In this document: positions 1 through 8,744 of the stretch, in pieces | Position numbering within the stretch: position 1 is the stretch's first letter | How the letters are laid out: each line of letters opens with the position of its first letter | Source of the DNA: CALCZU01 sp964396165 | GTDB taxonomy: Bacteria > Bdellovibrionota > FAC87 > UBA2466 | Direction: 5' to 3' | Assembly (NCBI GenBank): GCA_964396165.1 | Contig: CAYNEF010000017.1 | Span: 1-64,000, forward strand | DNA: 64,000 nt | Translations under genes and position numbers: made by a program | The notes under the pieces: model-generated | Told to the model about the DNA's origin: nothing | The model's database searches: none | What the model saw: the letters and a program-made list of their open reading frames with translations, nothing else

Positions 1-51
1 GCTGGATTCTTGACTAACCAGCGCGAGAATGTTTCCATCTCACCCTTATGA
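1..51 (+). CDS. 3' end of an upstream CDS, partial
   Basis: An open frame runs from base 1 to a TGA at 49-51 and encodes the last 16 residues of a protein (ending VSISPL). Its stop overlaps the ATG of the carboxyltransferase gene in an ATGA arrangement. The lack of a clear Shine-Dalgarno before that ATG fits translational coupling to this frame. Identity cannot be read from 16 residues. Methylmalonyl-CoA pathway genes commonly sit beside propionyl-CoA carboxylase, so such a gene is possible, but this is only an inference from context. Confidence 0.4.
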   Translation, partial: AGFLTNQRENVSISPL

Positions 52-1598
52 ACCTTGAAGAGAAGTATAAAAAACTTGAGAAAATGCACAAGCTTGCGGA
101 GCTTTCCGGCGGAGAAGAACGCATCAAAGCTCAGCACGATCGCGGCAAGATGACTGCTCGTGAGAGAATTCTTTTTTTCCTCGATGAAGGTAGTTTTGTT
201 GAAATCGATAAATTTGTAACACACCGGTGTACCGATTTCGGTATGGGCGACAAAAAGATTTTAGGCGACGGTGTTGTCACTGGATACGGAACTGTTTCTG
301 GTCGACATGTGTATGTGTACGCGCAAGATTTTACTGTGTTTGGCGGTTCTCTTTCGTACACACAAGCGCAAAAAATTTGCAAAATTTTGGATATGGCCAT
401 GAAAAATGGCAAACCTGTTGTCGGTTTCTGCGACTCAGGTGGTGCGAGAATTCAAGAAGGTGTGGAAAGCTTGGGCGGTTACGCTGAAATTTTCTACCGC
501 AATACTCTTGCTTCCGGTGTGGTTCCCCAGATTTCTTCTATCATGGGCCCCTGTGCCGGTGGAGCTGTGTATAGTCCCGGTTTAACCGACTTTATTTTCA
601 TGGTGAAAAAATCTAGTTACATGTTCTTAACTGGTCCTGATGTGATTAAAACCGTCACACACGAAGAAGTCACAATGGAAGATTTGGGTGGAGCCGTCAC
701 TCACAGTACGAAGAGTGGTGTCGCTCACTTCGCTGCTGAAGACGAACGAAGCTGTCTCTTACTCATTCGCGAACTTTTAAATTATCTTCCGTCGAACAAT
801 ATTGAAGATCCGCCGCTGATTCGCACAAGCGATACGGCAGAGAGAAGTACGCCGCAAATCAAAACGTTGATTCCGGATAGTTCCAAACAAGCATACGACA
901 TGAAAGAAATTATCGAAGCAGTGGTCGATGATAATTACTTTCTTGAAGTGCAAAAGGAATGGGCTGCCAATATGGTAGTCGGTTTCGCAAGTTTGAACGG
1001 TAGAAGTGTCGGGATAGTTGGCAACCAGCCCAAAGTACTTGCTGGCTGTATCGACGTAAATGCTTCAGTCAAAGCTGCACGCTTTGTGCGCTTCTGTGAT
1101 GCTTTTAATATTCCTATTATTACTTTTGTAGACGTTCCTGGTTTCTTGCCGGGAACTGAGCAAGAGTATGGCGGCATTATCCGTCACGGAGCAAAACTTC
1201 TCTATGCTTATTCCGAAGCGACAGTACCAAAACTGACTGTCATTGTAAGAAAAGCGTACGGCGGAGCTTATTGCGTGATGGCTTCTAAACAATTACGTGC
1301 AGATATTAACTTCTCCTACCCGTCTGGCGAAATTGCCGTGATGGGTCCGGATGGGGCTGTAGCAATCGTCTTTAGAAATGAACTACAAAATGCAAAAGAC
1401 GCTAATATTGAAAAAGCGCGTCTTGTGCAGGAATACTCTGATACGTTTGCCACACCGTACAAAGCAGCTGAATTGGGTTTTGTGGATGAAATCATTGATC
1501 CAGAAGACACAAGACACATGCTCATCAAAGGGCTTGAGATGTTGAAAAATAAACGGGATCGCATGCCGCCCAAAAAACATGGGAACATACCACTGTGA
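48..1598 (+). CDS. pccB: Propionyl-CoA-type carboxylase, carboxyltransferase (beta) subunit
   Basis: This 516-residue protein has the full length and layout of acyl-CoA carboxylase beta chains: an N-terminal ARERI segment, then two crotonase-like halves. Signatures are the CDSGGARIQEG motif, the GPCAGGAVYSP oxyanion-hole loop in the first half, and AYGGAYCVMASK with the MGPDGAV stretch in the second. It transfers the carboxyl group from carboxybiotin to an acyl-CoA, most likely propionyl-CoA giving methylmalonyl-CoA in odd-chain fatty acid, Val, Ile or Met breakdown. The start overlaps an upstream stop, and its own stop overlaps the GTG of the biotin carboxylase gene by 4 bases. Acyl specificity (propionyl, acetyl or methylcrotonyl) cannot be settled by eye. 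Overall length and the VMGPDGAV region favour PccB. Confidence 0.9.
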   Translation: MNLEEKYKKLEKMHKLAELSGGEERIKAQHDRGKMTARERILFFLDEGSFVEIDKFVTHRCTDFGMGDKKILGDGVVTGYGTVSGRHVYVYAQDFTVFGGSLSYTQAQKICKILDMAMKNGKPVVGFCDSGGARIQEGVESLGGYAEIFYRNTLASGVVPQISSIMGPCAGGAVYSPGLTDFIFMVKKSSYMFLTGPDVIKTVTHEEVTMEDLGGAVTHSTKSGVAHFAAEDERSCLLLIRELLNYLPSNNIEDPPLIRTSDTAERSTPQIKTLIPDSSKQAYDMKEIIEAVVDDNYFLEVQKEWAANMVVGFASLNGRSVGIVGNQPKVLAGCIDVNASVKAARFVRFCDAFNIPIITFVDVPGFLPGTEQEYGGIIRHGAKLLYAYSEATVPKLTVIVRKAYGGAYCVMASKQLRADINFSYPSGEIAVMGPDGAVAIVFRNELQNAKDANIEKARLVQEYSDTFATPYKAAELGFVDEIIDPEDTRHMLIKGLEMLKNKRDRMPPKKHGNIPL

Positions 1599-3088
1599 AG
1601 CCACGTCGTATTTTAATCGCAAACCGAGGTGAAATTGCACTGAGAGTAATCCGTGCTTGTCGCGAGATGGGACATATCCCCTTGGCGGTTTATTCCAAAG
1701 CAGACAGATCGTCCTTGCATGTCTCTCGCGCGGATAAAGCTTATTGTTTAGGTGAAGGTCCAAGCAATCAATCCTATCTTTGCGCTGATAAAGTATTACA
1801 TGCTGCAAAAGTTTTGGAAGCAGACGCGATTCATCCCGGTTACGGATTTTTGTCTGAAAAAGCGGATTTCGCAAAAGCAGTAAAAGATGCCGGATTGGTT
1901 TTTGTGGGCCCAAGCGCAGAGTGTATCAATTCTATGGGCGATAAGGTTCAAGCAAGAACCACAATGGACAACATCGGCGGATTGCCGCTTGTTCCCGGTA
2001 CTAAAGACGCGCTGACTGACGAAAACGAAGCTTTTAAATTCGCTAACCAGATTGGTTACCCACTCATGATTAAAGCTCTCGCTGGTGGCGGCGGTCGTGG
2101 GATGCGCGTTGTTCTGAACGCAGAAGAATTTTTGGGCCATTTTAAACGCGCCCACTCAGAAGCGACCAAGGCATTTGGCGATGGTAGAATGTATCTTGAG
2201 CGTTTTGTAAATTCTCCCCACCATATCGAAGTGCAAGTCATTGGGGATCAACACGGCAATGTTTGCCATTTCTTCGATAGAGAATGCTCTGTCCAAAGAA
2301 GACACCAAAAGGTCATTGAAGAAGCGACAAGCCCGTTCATGACAGAAGAAACGCGTAAAAAAATTACGGAAGCTGCAGTCGCGGCCTGTAAAAAAATCGG
2401 TTACTTCAATGCCGGTACCATTGAGTTTTTGATGGACGACAAACAGAATTTTTATTTCATGGAAATGAATACGCGTTTGCAAGTGGAACATCCGGTTTCT
2501 GAATGGATTATCGGACGTGACTTGGTGAAAGAACAAATCCGTGTCGCTTTTGGCGAAAAACTTTCTTTTACACAAGAAGACATCAAACGCAGCGGTCACT
2601 CCATTGAATTTAGAATCAACGCGGAAGATCCAGAAAAGTTTCTCCCGCAAGCTGGACGCGTGACAGGCGTGCAATTCCCCACAGGAATTGGCGTTCGTGT
2701 CGATTCGCACGTATACCGTGGCTATGACATCCCTGTATTTTATGATTCGATGATTGCAAAAATTTCTGTCTGGGGAAGAGACAGGGAAGAAGCAGTCGCT
2801 AGAGGCCGTGCAGCACTTAGAGACACGGTTTTAAATGGAATTAAAACCAATATTCCTTTGCACATTCAACTACTGGAAAATAAAAAATTCTTATCCGGCA
2901 ATTACACAACCAAATTAATCGGGGAAGACTTTAACTACGTCGAGCAAACGCCTCCTGAATCAGAACTGGATATGGCCGTAATGGCTGCTGCGGCAGCAGC
3001 ATATCGTAGGGAGTTCAAAGGCAATACACCTTCGGAATCCACCGAGTCCAAATGGCGCAGTTATTCTCGTCGGGAGGCTTTAAGATAA
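1595..3088 (+). CDS. accC: Biotin carboxylase subunit of acyl-CoA carboxylase
   Basis: This ATP-grasp biotin carboxylase of 497 residues carboxylates the biotin on the carrier protein encoded next, using ATP and bicarbonate. The N-terminal domain opens with RILIANRGEIALRVIRACRE and has HPGYGFLSE. The ATP-binding glycine loop is KALAGGGGRGMR, and the catalytic region contains FMEMNTRLQVEHPVSE and the EFRINAEDP segment. The length matches a stand-alone AccC-type subunit, without the fused biotin domain of mitochondrial-type PccA. Translation starts at a GTG within the pccB stop (GTGA overlap). The stop and the next ATG share one base (TAATG). It works with the flanking pccB and carrier genes and may also serve acetyl-CoA carboxylase. 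Confidence 0.9.
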   Translation: MKPRRILIANRGEIALRVIRACREMGHIPLAVYSKADRSSLHVSRADKAYCLGEGPSNQSYLCADKVLHAAKVLEADAIHPGYGFLSEKADFAKAVKDAGLVFVGPSAECINSMGDKVQARTTMDNIGGLPLVPGTKDALTDENEAFKFANQIGYPLMIKALAGGGGRGMRVVLNAEEFLGHFKRAHSEATKAFGDGRMYLERFVNSPHHIEVQVIGDQHGNVCHFFDRECSVQRRHQKVIEEATSPFMTEETRKKITEAAVAACKKIGYFNAGTIEFLMDDKQNFYFMEMNTRLQVEHPVSEWIIGRDLVKEQIRVAFGEKLSFTQEDIKRSGHSIEFRINAEDPEKFLPQAGRVTGVQFPTGIGVRVDSHVYRGYDIPVFYDSMIAKISVWGRDREEAVARGRAALRDTVLNGIKTNIPLHIQLLENKKFLSGNYTTKLIGEDFNYVEQTPPESELDMAVMAAAAAAYRREFKGNTPSESTESKWRSYSRREALR

Positions 3089-3600
3089 TGCTTTTCTACG
3101 TACACCATAAAGGTAAAGAGTTTAAAGTTAGAATAGAATCCAAAAATCAAAAAACCTACGTGCGTTTTAACGACGGGGAAGAAAAATTAATGGATCTTTC
3201 CTTCTTAGGAAATGATTGCACCTTCATCGACGGCGAACACGTTTTTGGCGCCAATATCGTGGGCAATAAAAGCGAGTACACGGTGTGGCGTCCCTCAGGC
3301 AATATCCAACTGACTGTGGAAAGTGAATACCGAAGAATTGTCGGTACAATGCGTGGACAAGATCTGCAATCAGAAACAAACGTTTACTCCAAAATGCCCG
3401 GCAAAATTATCAAAATTTCTTCAAAAGTCGGAGCGCATGTCGATAAGGGCGAACCGCTGATGGTAATGGAAGCCATGAAAATGGAAAATGAAATCAGAAG
3501 CAATGTCTCTGGCGAAATCAAACGCATCTGTGTGAAAGAAGGACAAGCTGTAGAAGCCGGAGCTCTTTTGATTGAGATGGAACCGCACCCGGCGGAATAA
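3088..3600 (+). CDS. Biotin carboxyl carrier protein of acyl-CoA carboxylase
   Basis: This 170-residue protein ends in a biotinyl-lipoyl domain (about residues 100-168) with the biotinylation motif EAMKMENE. The target lysine is about residue 131. The first 95 residues resemble the beta-barrel linker that joins biotin carboxylase to the carrier domain in fused PccA-type alpha chains, so this looks like a split alpha chain. I chose ATG 3088, which overlaps the accC stop by one base and follows a CGGGAGG ribosome site at 3071-3077. A longer reading from 3052 would begin inside accC without support. It is the last gene of the carboxylase operon. Confidence 0.88.
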   Translation: MLFYVHHKGKEFKVRIESKNQKTYVRFNDGEEKLMDLSFLGNDCTFIDGEHVFGANIVGNKSEYTVWRPSGNIQLTVESEYRRIVGTMRGQDLQSETNVYSKMPGKIIKISSKVGAHVDKGEPLMVMEAMKMENEIRSNVSGEIKRICVKEGQAVEAGALLIEMEPHPAE

Positions 3601-3607
3601 AGCTCCG

Positions 3608-4723
3608 CTAGCAGCCTTTAGAGACTTCTTTATATAATTCCAGATTCACTTTTGAAATGGTTTCCCAATCGAGTTCTTTTTTTACCCAAGTGTGAGCCAG
3701 CTCCAAATCAGGAGATTTCTTATTCTTTCGAGATACGACAAGCATCGTGTGTGAAAGAGACTTTGTATTGCTCAAATCAAAAATACAGTCGGGGATAAGC
3801 GCATTTAAATATTCTCCGCTTCCACTATCGCTTGGGACTATTGTAAAAGTTTGGGAAGCGAGCGCTTCGAAAGGCACACGGCCAAACGCTTCTTCTACTG
3901 ACGGATAAATGACGGCTTGTGCATGGTAAATCTCTTCCCATTTTGATTCATCATACAGCGGGGGAAGGATCTCGATTTCTTTTTGAAGCTTAAGCGATTC
4001 GATTTTTCTTGTTACGAGTGTGTTATACCCTTTTTCTACTGGCCCTCTTAATTTTAATTTGTAAGTAGGCGCCTGTTTTACAAAATCAGCAAAGGCATCA
4101 ATCAAAAATAAAAGATTTTTTCTGTGTTCCAGTCTTCCTAAGTAAAGAAAATAGGGCGCTTGTGCGCTTGCGGCTTCCTTTTTTAAATTCGGGACGGTAA
4201 TGCCATTTGGGATCACATGCACATGAGCCGGAAGTACGGGGTAGAATTGAAAATGGCGCGTTTCAAAATGAGAAAGTGCTATGACTGCCGCAGCATTTTC
4301 AAAAATAAAATTTCCCATGAGTTCATTGTATAGTTTTTTGAAAAATATTTTTCTTTGTCCGATGAGAGACATCCCTCTTGGGTGCAAAATATAGGGAGTA
4401 TTATTTTTTTTGCAAAGCTTCGCCCAAAAATAAGTATTGATCCTCCAGTGTCCATTCAAATGCACACAATCAGCTTCTTGAATCATGCGATTTAACCAAT
4501 GAGAATCGTCTTGAAGAGCGATATAAGTATCTAAAGTGGAAAATTCTATGACTCTGGATAAACCTTTTTTGATTGCGAAATCCGGATCCAGTCGCTTTTC
4601 TTCGCAGAAGATATCTACCTGGTGGTTTTTTGAAAGAGAAAATGCGAGCGAAGATTCAGAGACTGCTGATCCTCCGTAATCTGCTGACAAGCCACTGGAA
4701 ACAAAGACGACATGCATAATCAT
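3608..4723 (-). CDS. Glycosyltransferase family 4 (group 1)
   Basis: The 371-residue protein has the two-domain GT-B layout of group 1 glycosyltransferases. The N-terminal acceptor domain starts MHVVFVSSGLSADYGGSAV with a glycine-rich loop. The C-terminal donor domain carries the YLGRLEHRKNL strand-loop and the EAFGRVPFEALAS motif (EX7E class), which binds the nucleotide-sugar. It probably adds a sugar to a lipid-linked or surface polysaccharide precursor at the cytoplasmic face. The divergent neighbour is a Wzy-like polymerase, consistent with a small polysaccharide locus. The start could be either ATG at 4723 or ATG at 4717. Neither has a clear Shine-Dalgarno, and a TATAAT-like hexamer lies only a few bases upstream. 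Sugar specificity is unknown. Confidence 0.85.
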   Translation of the reverse strand: MIMHVVFVSSGLSADYGGSAVSESSLAFSLSKNHQVDIFCEEKRLDPDFAIKKGLSRVIEFSTLDTYIALQDDSHWLNRMIQEADCVHLNGHWRINTYFWAKLCKKNNTPYILHPRGMSLIGQRKIFFKKLYNELMGNFIFENAAAVIALSHFETRHFQFYPVLPAHVHVIPNGITVPNLKKEAASAQAPYFLYLGRLEHRKNLLFLIDAFADFVKQAPTYKLKLRGPVEKGYNTLVTRKIESLKLQKEIEILPPLYDESKWEEIYHAQAVIYPSVEEAFGRVPFEALASQTFTIVPSDSGSGEYLNALIPDCIFDLSNTKSLSHTMLVVSRKNKKSPDLELAHTWVKKELDWETISKVNLELYKEVSKGC

Positions 4724-4844
4724 GAAATTATACCACTTATCTTTACTTCTATGCGGCGTGTTGCGTAGCTACTTGTGTCATGAAGTTAAATTGTGAAGAT
4801 ACCGACAAGATTGATGTAACAAACATCTGTTTTAGGAGTATTTC

Positions 4845-6311
4845 TTGTCCGTTTTGGTATCCCGAAAAGTCGGTGTTCTCCCGTTCGTAAATATTTACAC
4901 GATCACGTGTATCATCGTGATGAGCCTCATCGGTTTTCACCTCAATTTAAACGCTGCAGAGGACAAGACAGGTCTCAGTAATCTTTACCTTCTCATGCTT
5001 GTGCAGATTGCGCCTTTTGTACTCTGCTTTGCACGCGGCCATTACGATTACATTTCGTTTATTTTGATAAACCATTTCGTCACTTATTCCGTTGCGAAAC
5101 TTAATTCTGTACGTGATTTGATTAAGACAGGCCCGCTTCCCTTTTATTCCATCATGGCGATCAACGAGTTGATTATTTGCTCGATTCTCATGATTGCGGG
5201 TTTTTATTTGTCCCGTATGTTCTTTTTTAGAAAATTCGTGCACAAGTCTAGCTTTCAGATGTTATCACTCTCAAGGTGGCAGTTAATTTTATTGACCGGC
5301 TATGTGGTATGTATGCCGTTATACTTCAAATATCTGCCCCCCAATTTGGTCGCATTCCACTTTACTTTTCTAGCTGCGGATATGGCGCTTTTATGGACGA
5401 CTGACTCTCCCGGAAATGAAAAACTTGCGCAGTATTTAAGAATGGGGGTTTTCGTTTCTTGTTTCTGGTACTTCCTGTATTCAGGCGCCTTGATGATGTT
5501 CGGATTTTTAGCAGGGTATATTTTTATCTCATCCTGCTTAAAACGTGATTACAAAAAATTAATTTTGCCTTGCATCCTCGCTTTCCTCGCATCCAGTATC
5601 CAACCGGTAAAAGGATTATACCGTGCCGCACTTGCAGAAAATCTGGATATGACAATGAGTGAAAAAGGCGAATTACTTTTGGATTTACTCTACATCCAGT
5701 ATACCGACGACGCTGTTTTAAAAGCAAAATTAAGGGAAGCTGCAGAAGCAGCGAATGAAGAAGTTGCAGAGGATGATGGCGCAGATGATGTGGAAAAAGA
5801 CAACACAGAAACATTGATGTCTGGTTTTGCCCGCGTGGGGGATGAATCTCTGGAGAGAGTGCTTGATTGGACGCCGAGAAAAGTACCGTTCTGGGGAGGA
5901 GAAAGCTATTCCGCATTACCGTTTATTTTTATTCCCCGCTTTCTGTGGCCGGATAAACCAAGCAGACATATTTGGAATAACTTTGGGCGAACGTACGGTT
6001 ACATCAGCGAAGACGACATATTCACGAGCGTTGCCGTAAATTACTTTGCCGAAGGGTATATGAATTTTGGCTTCTTTGGGATGTACGGTGTCGCACTTTT
6101 TATCGGATTTTTATCGGCCCTTGTCGAAAGAATGAGTTATGCGTTACTTGGAGGCTGGTTTTATTTCTCCTTTTTGCTTTTTTTAGCTCCCATGGTGACC
6201 TTTGCCGTCGATTTAACCAGTATCGTCAACTCACTAGCGATTATTACCTGTGTGGTATTGCTAGCGAGAAACCAGCTTTTACGAATGGCATTACGCGATG
6301 ACTACACATGA
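4845..6311 (+). CDS. Wzy-like polysaccharide repeat-unit polymerase, polytopic membrane protein
   Basis: This 488-residue inner-membrane protein has about ten or more hydrophobic segments and a large loop around residues 250-375. The loop holds PFIFIPRFLWPDKPSRHIWN and a following GYISEDD stretch, a pattern I associate with O-antigen/oligosaccharide repeat-unit polymerases. The loop also contains an unusually acidic insert (about residues 297-325, rich in E, D and A). Such enzymes join lipid-linked repeat units in the periplasm. The TTG start is preceded by AGGAG at 4834-4838 with a 6-base spacer, which supports this unusual start. The divergent glycosyltransferase supports a polysaccharide role. 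The assignment rests on topology and the loop motif, so O-antigen ligase-like alternatives remain. Confidence 0.65.
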   Translation: MSVLVSRKVGVLPFVNIYTITCIIVMSLIGFHLNLNAAEDKTGLSNLYLLMLVQIAPFVLCFARGHYDYISFILINHFVTYSVAKLNSVRDLIKTGPLPFYSIMAINELIICSILMIAGFYLSRMFFFRKFVHKSSFQMLSLSRWQLILLTGYVVCMPLYFKYLPPNLVAFHFTFLAADMALLWTTDSPGNEKLAQYLRMGVFVSCFWYFLYSGALMMFGFLAGYIFISSCLKRDYKKLILPCILAFLASSIQPVKGLYRAALAENLDMTMSEKGELLLDLLYIQYTDDAVLKAKLREAAEAANEEVAEDDGADDVEKDNTETLMSGFARVGDESLERVLDWTPRKVPFWGGESYSALPFIFIPRFLWPDKPSRHIWNNFGRTYGYISEDDIFTSVAVNYFAEGYMNFGFFGMYGVALFIGFLSALVERMSYALLGGWFYFSFLLFLAPMVTFAVDLTSIVNSLAIITCVVLLARNQLLRMALRDDYT

Positions 6312-6389
6312 AATGATGCGTTGTACTGTTTTTACGTAACGATTTTTTCAAACTGTACCGAAAAGAATACATAAGGACTTAAAAACTCT

Positions 6390-6551
6390 ATGGAAAATCT
6401 ACTATTACATTTTTATAAGTACTGTGAAGTTTATATGTTTGGTGCTGCATTCGGAATTGCCGCAACTTTGTTTGCTTGTTTTTTCTATGAACTTAAAAAA
6501 TATCCGAACTTAGTTTTAGAAATTAAAAACGAAACGGATCAGAAAGAATAA
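6390..6551 (+). CDS. Small single-span membrane protein (53 aa)
   Basis: An ATG at 6390 follows an AAGGA ribosome site (6373-6377) and opens a 53-residue frame ending at TAA 6549-6551, only 5 bases before the PilT-like gene. The middle (about residues 14-33, beginning VYMFGAAFGIAATLF) is one hydrophobic span, followed by a charged tail ending NETDQKE. I do not recognise a family. The short gap suggests co-transcription with the pilus ATPase, so an accessory membrane role is possible. The frame is short, and only the ribosome site and the gene spacing support it. Confidence 0.55.
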   Translation: MENLLLHFYKYCEVYMFGAAFGIAATLFACFFYELKKYPNLVLEIKNETDQKE

Positions 6552-6556
6552 AACTC

Positions 6557-7954
6557 ATGTCGCAAATCGACGCTTTTTTAAAACTGGCTGTTGCACAAAA
6601 TGCCTCAGACATCCATTTTTCTTCCACAGAGTTTGCTCGTATTCGTGTAGATGGCGAATTGCTTCCGATTGAAAACAGCGTGCAAGATCCGGATGAGTTA
6701 CAGGCAATGCTTCTGGAAGTTTTGACCGATTTGGAAAGACACCGTTTCATCAAGCATAAAAATCTCGATAAGAGTTACACAGCTGAAGGCATTGGCAATT
6801 TCCGCATGAATGTGTTTCTCACACGAAAAGGAATTGCTGCAGTATTAAGAGTCATCCCAAACAAAATTCCTACGATGAAGGAATTGAGTTTACCTTCCTA
6901 TTTCGAAAAGTTGATTGGCCTTGAAAAAGGGTTGATCTTAGTAACCGGACCAACCGGTGTAGGAAAGTCTACGACCTTAGCTTCGATGATTCATCAAATT
7001 AATTTGGACACCCAATCACACATTGTGACGGTAGAAGATCCCATTGAATTTATTCATAAGAGCGAAAAGTCACTTGTAAACCAAAGAGAAATCGGCAGTT
7101 CGTGTGATAGTTTTGCGGACGCTTTGAAATACGCTCTACGCGAAGATCCAGATGTCATTTTGATTGGTGAGTTGAGAGATTTAGAAACCATCGAACTTGC
7201 CATGACCGCTGCAGAAACAGGGCATCTCGTATTCGGCACTTTACATACGCGTGGTGCAGCCGCATCCATTGATCGAATCATCAATTCCTTTCCTGCCGAC
7301 AAGCAGGCAATGGTGAGAATGGTTTTGTCCGACAGTTTGCAAGCCGTTATCAGCCAGCAGCTTTTAAAAAGAGCAGACGGCAACGGACGCGTTGCTGCTT
7401 TTGAAGTTTTGACTGTGAACCATGCCGTGTCCAATTTGATCCGTGAAGGAAAGACATTCCAAATTCCCTCTGCAATTCAGACAGCGCGAAAAGAAGGCAT
7501 GATTTTGATGGACCAATATATTCTCGAACTGGTCAAGCAAGGTTTTGTGACCAAAGAAGAAGCTTTTGTTTATTTGGAAAATCCTGCGCTATTAGGGATG
7601 CCAGCGGGTAATACAAAACCTTCGCAACGCGAAGAATCCCAAGCTGCACCAAAAGAAGCGACAGTGAAAATGCCTGAAATAAAACAGGCGGCACCACCAC
7701 TTTCAAAACCTTCTCAAAGTCCTTCTACGCCACCGAAGATGCCAGTACCAGCGCAAGCTTCTGCTCCCGTTTACCAATCCTTGGACGAAGAAGAGTTTCT
7801 TCAAGTGGGTACAAGTGATGAGTTGGAAGGCGAATTTAAGGAAGAAGATATTTCTGGAACGCTCGTAAACAAGACACTCGCGCAACTGGAAGCAGAGGCA
7901 AAGTCTAAAAAACCTGCATCTCCCCCCCCATTCCCCAAGAAGAAGTCTGCTTAA
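6557..7954 (+). CDS. pilT: PilT-like type IV pilus retraction ATPase with long C-terminal tail
   Basis: Residues 1-345 are a typical PilT-family secretion ATPase. Features are the Walker A GPTGVGKST (about 131-139), the Asp box (TVEDPIEF), Walker B with DPDVILIGELRDLET, and the His box TGHLVFGTLHTR. The AIRNLIRE-like motif reads AVSNLIREGKTFQIPSAIQ. Such hexamers depolymerise type IV pili to drive twitching. Normal PilT is about 345 residues. Here a 115-residue tail rich in Pro, Lys, Ser and Glu follows (about 350-465), apparently disordered and ending PPPFPKKKSA. Residue-level similarity favours PilT over PilU. No other pilus genes are in the window. The small membrane gene upstream is probably in the same transcript. 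Confidence 0.88.
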   Translation: MSQIDAFLKLAVAQNASDIHFSSTEFARIRVDGELLPIENSVQDPDELQAMLLEVLTDLERHRFIKHKNLDKSYTAEGIGNFRMNVFLTRKGIAAVLRVIPNKIPTMKELSLPSYFEKLIGLEKGLILVTGPTGVGKSTTLASMIHQINLDTQSHIVTVEDPIEFIHKSEKSLVNQREIGSSCDSFADALKYALREDPDVILIGELRDLETIELAMTAAETGHLVFGTLHTRGAAASIDRIINSFPADKQAMVRMVLSDSLQAVISQQLLKRADGNGRVAAFEVLTVNHAVSNLIREGKTFQIPSAIQTARKEGMILMDQYILELVKQGFVTKEEAFVYLENPALLGMPAGNTKPSQREESQAAPKEATVKMPEIKQAAPPLSKPSQSPSTPPKMPVPAQASAPVYQSLDEEEFLQVGTSDELEGEFKEEDISGTLVNKTLAQLEAEAKSKKPASPPPFPKKKSA

Positions 7955-7996
7955 AATCCCGCTTAACTCTTTATAATTATTCAACTATCATAACGC

Positions 7997-8025
7997 TTGC
8001 ACACGCCATTCTTTAATACTAGAAC
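7997..8025 (+). promoter_or_regulatory. Candidate promoter of the nucleoside operon
   Basis: TTGCAC at 7997-8002 and TAGAAC at 8020-8025 are 17 bases apart, in the 109-base gap before deoC. The -10 matches the sigma-70 consensus at four of six positions. A ribosome site AAGGA lies just before the deoC ATG. Weak but well spaced. Confidence 0.3.
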
Positions 8026-8063
8026 TGATAGGGAGTATGTAGTTGTAAAGACAAGGAAATCTC

Positions 8064-8744
8064 ATGAATTTTACGAAAGAAAAATTGGCGGAATTTATCG
8101 ATCACACGCTTTTAAAAAAAGACGCGACCGAACCCGAAATTTTAAAAATCTGTGAAGAAGCAGTCCGCTACGGATTTAAAACCATTTGCATTGAAAGCAA
8201 GTGGCTGAAAGTGGCAGTACCCAAATTAAAAGGCTCCAAAGTACTTCCAATTACTGTAATCAGTTTTCCTCATGGCAATAGCCCCACTTCTGAAAAAGTA
8301 AAAGAAGTGGAAACTGCATTAGAGTACGGTGCGAAAGAAATCGACATGGTACTCAACCGAGATTTACTGAAAGAAAAAAATTTTCTGGCAGTATTTGAAG
8401 ATATTAAAAAAGTAGTGGAGGCTTCAAAGTCCACTCCGGTAAAAGTTATTTTAGAAACGAGTGAACTTTCTCATGATGAAAAAGTTATTGCCTGCGCGTT
8501 ATCCAAAGCCGCAGGGGCAAGTTTTGTAAAAACATCTACCGGGTTTTCCAAATCCGGCGCAACTCAAGAAGACATCAAGCTCATGAGAGAAACTGTCGGC
8601 CCGACAATGGGCGTGAAAGCCAGCGGGGGAGTGAGAACTTTTGCCGATGCTATTAAAATGATTGAAGCGGGTGCGACACGTCTTGGAACTTCAGCAAGTA
8701 TTTCTATCGTGGAAGGCACTGAAAGCGCGAGCGGGGGATATTAA
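8064..8744 (+). CDS. deoC: Deoxyribose-phosphate aldolase
   Basis: This 226-residue class I aldolase cleaves 2-deoxyribose 5-phosphate to glyceraldehyde 3-phosphate and acetaldehyde. Family signatures are IDHTLLKKDAT at the N-terminus, the EIDMVLN strand, the Schiff-base lysine region AGASFVKTSTGFSKSGAT, and the proton-relay lysine in GVKASGGVRTFADA. Length is normal for the short bacterial form. It is the first gene of a six-gene nucleoside operon and receives deoxyribose 5-phosphate from the phosphopentomutase and phosphorylases downstream. Its stop is immediately followed by the TTG start of deoB. Confidence 0.95.
   Translation: MNFTKEKLAEFIDHTLLKKDATEPEILKICEEAVRYGFKTICIESKWLKVAVPKLKGSKVLPITVISFPHGNSPTSEKVKEVETALEYGAKEIDMVLNRDLLKEKNFLAVFEDIKKVVEASKSTPVKVILETSELSHDEKVIACALSKAAGASFVKTSTGFSKSGATQEDIKLMRETVGPTMGVKASGGVRTFADAIKMIEAGATRLGTSASISIVEGTESASGGY

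Noticed and set aside
1383..1913. Minus-strand frame of 176 codons across the pccB-accC junction
   Set aside because: It is antisense to two well-supported genes and has no ribosome site or recognisable domain.
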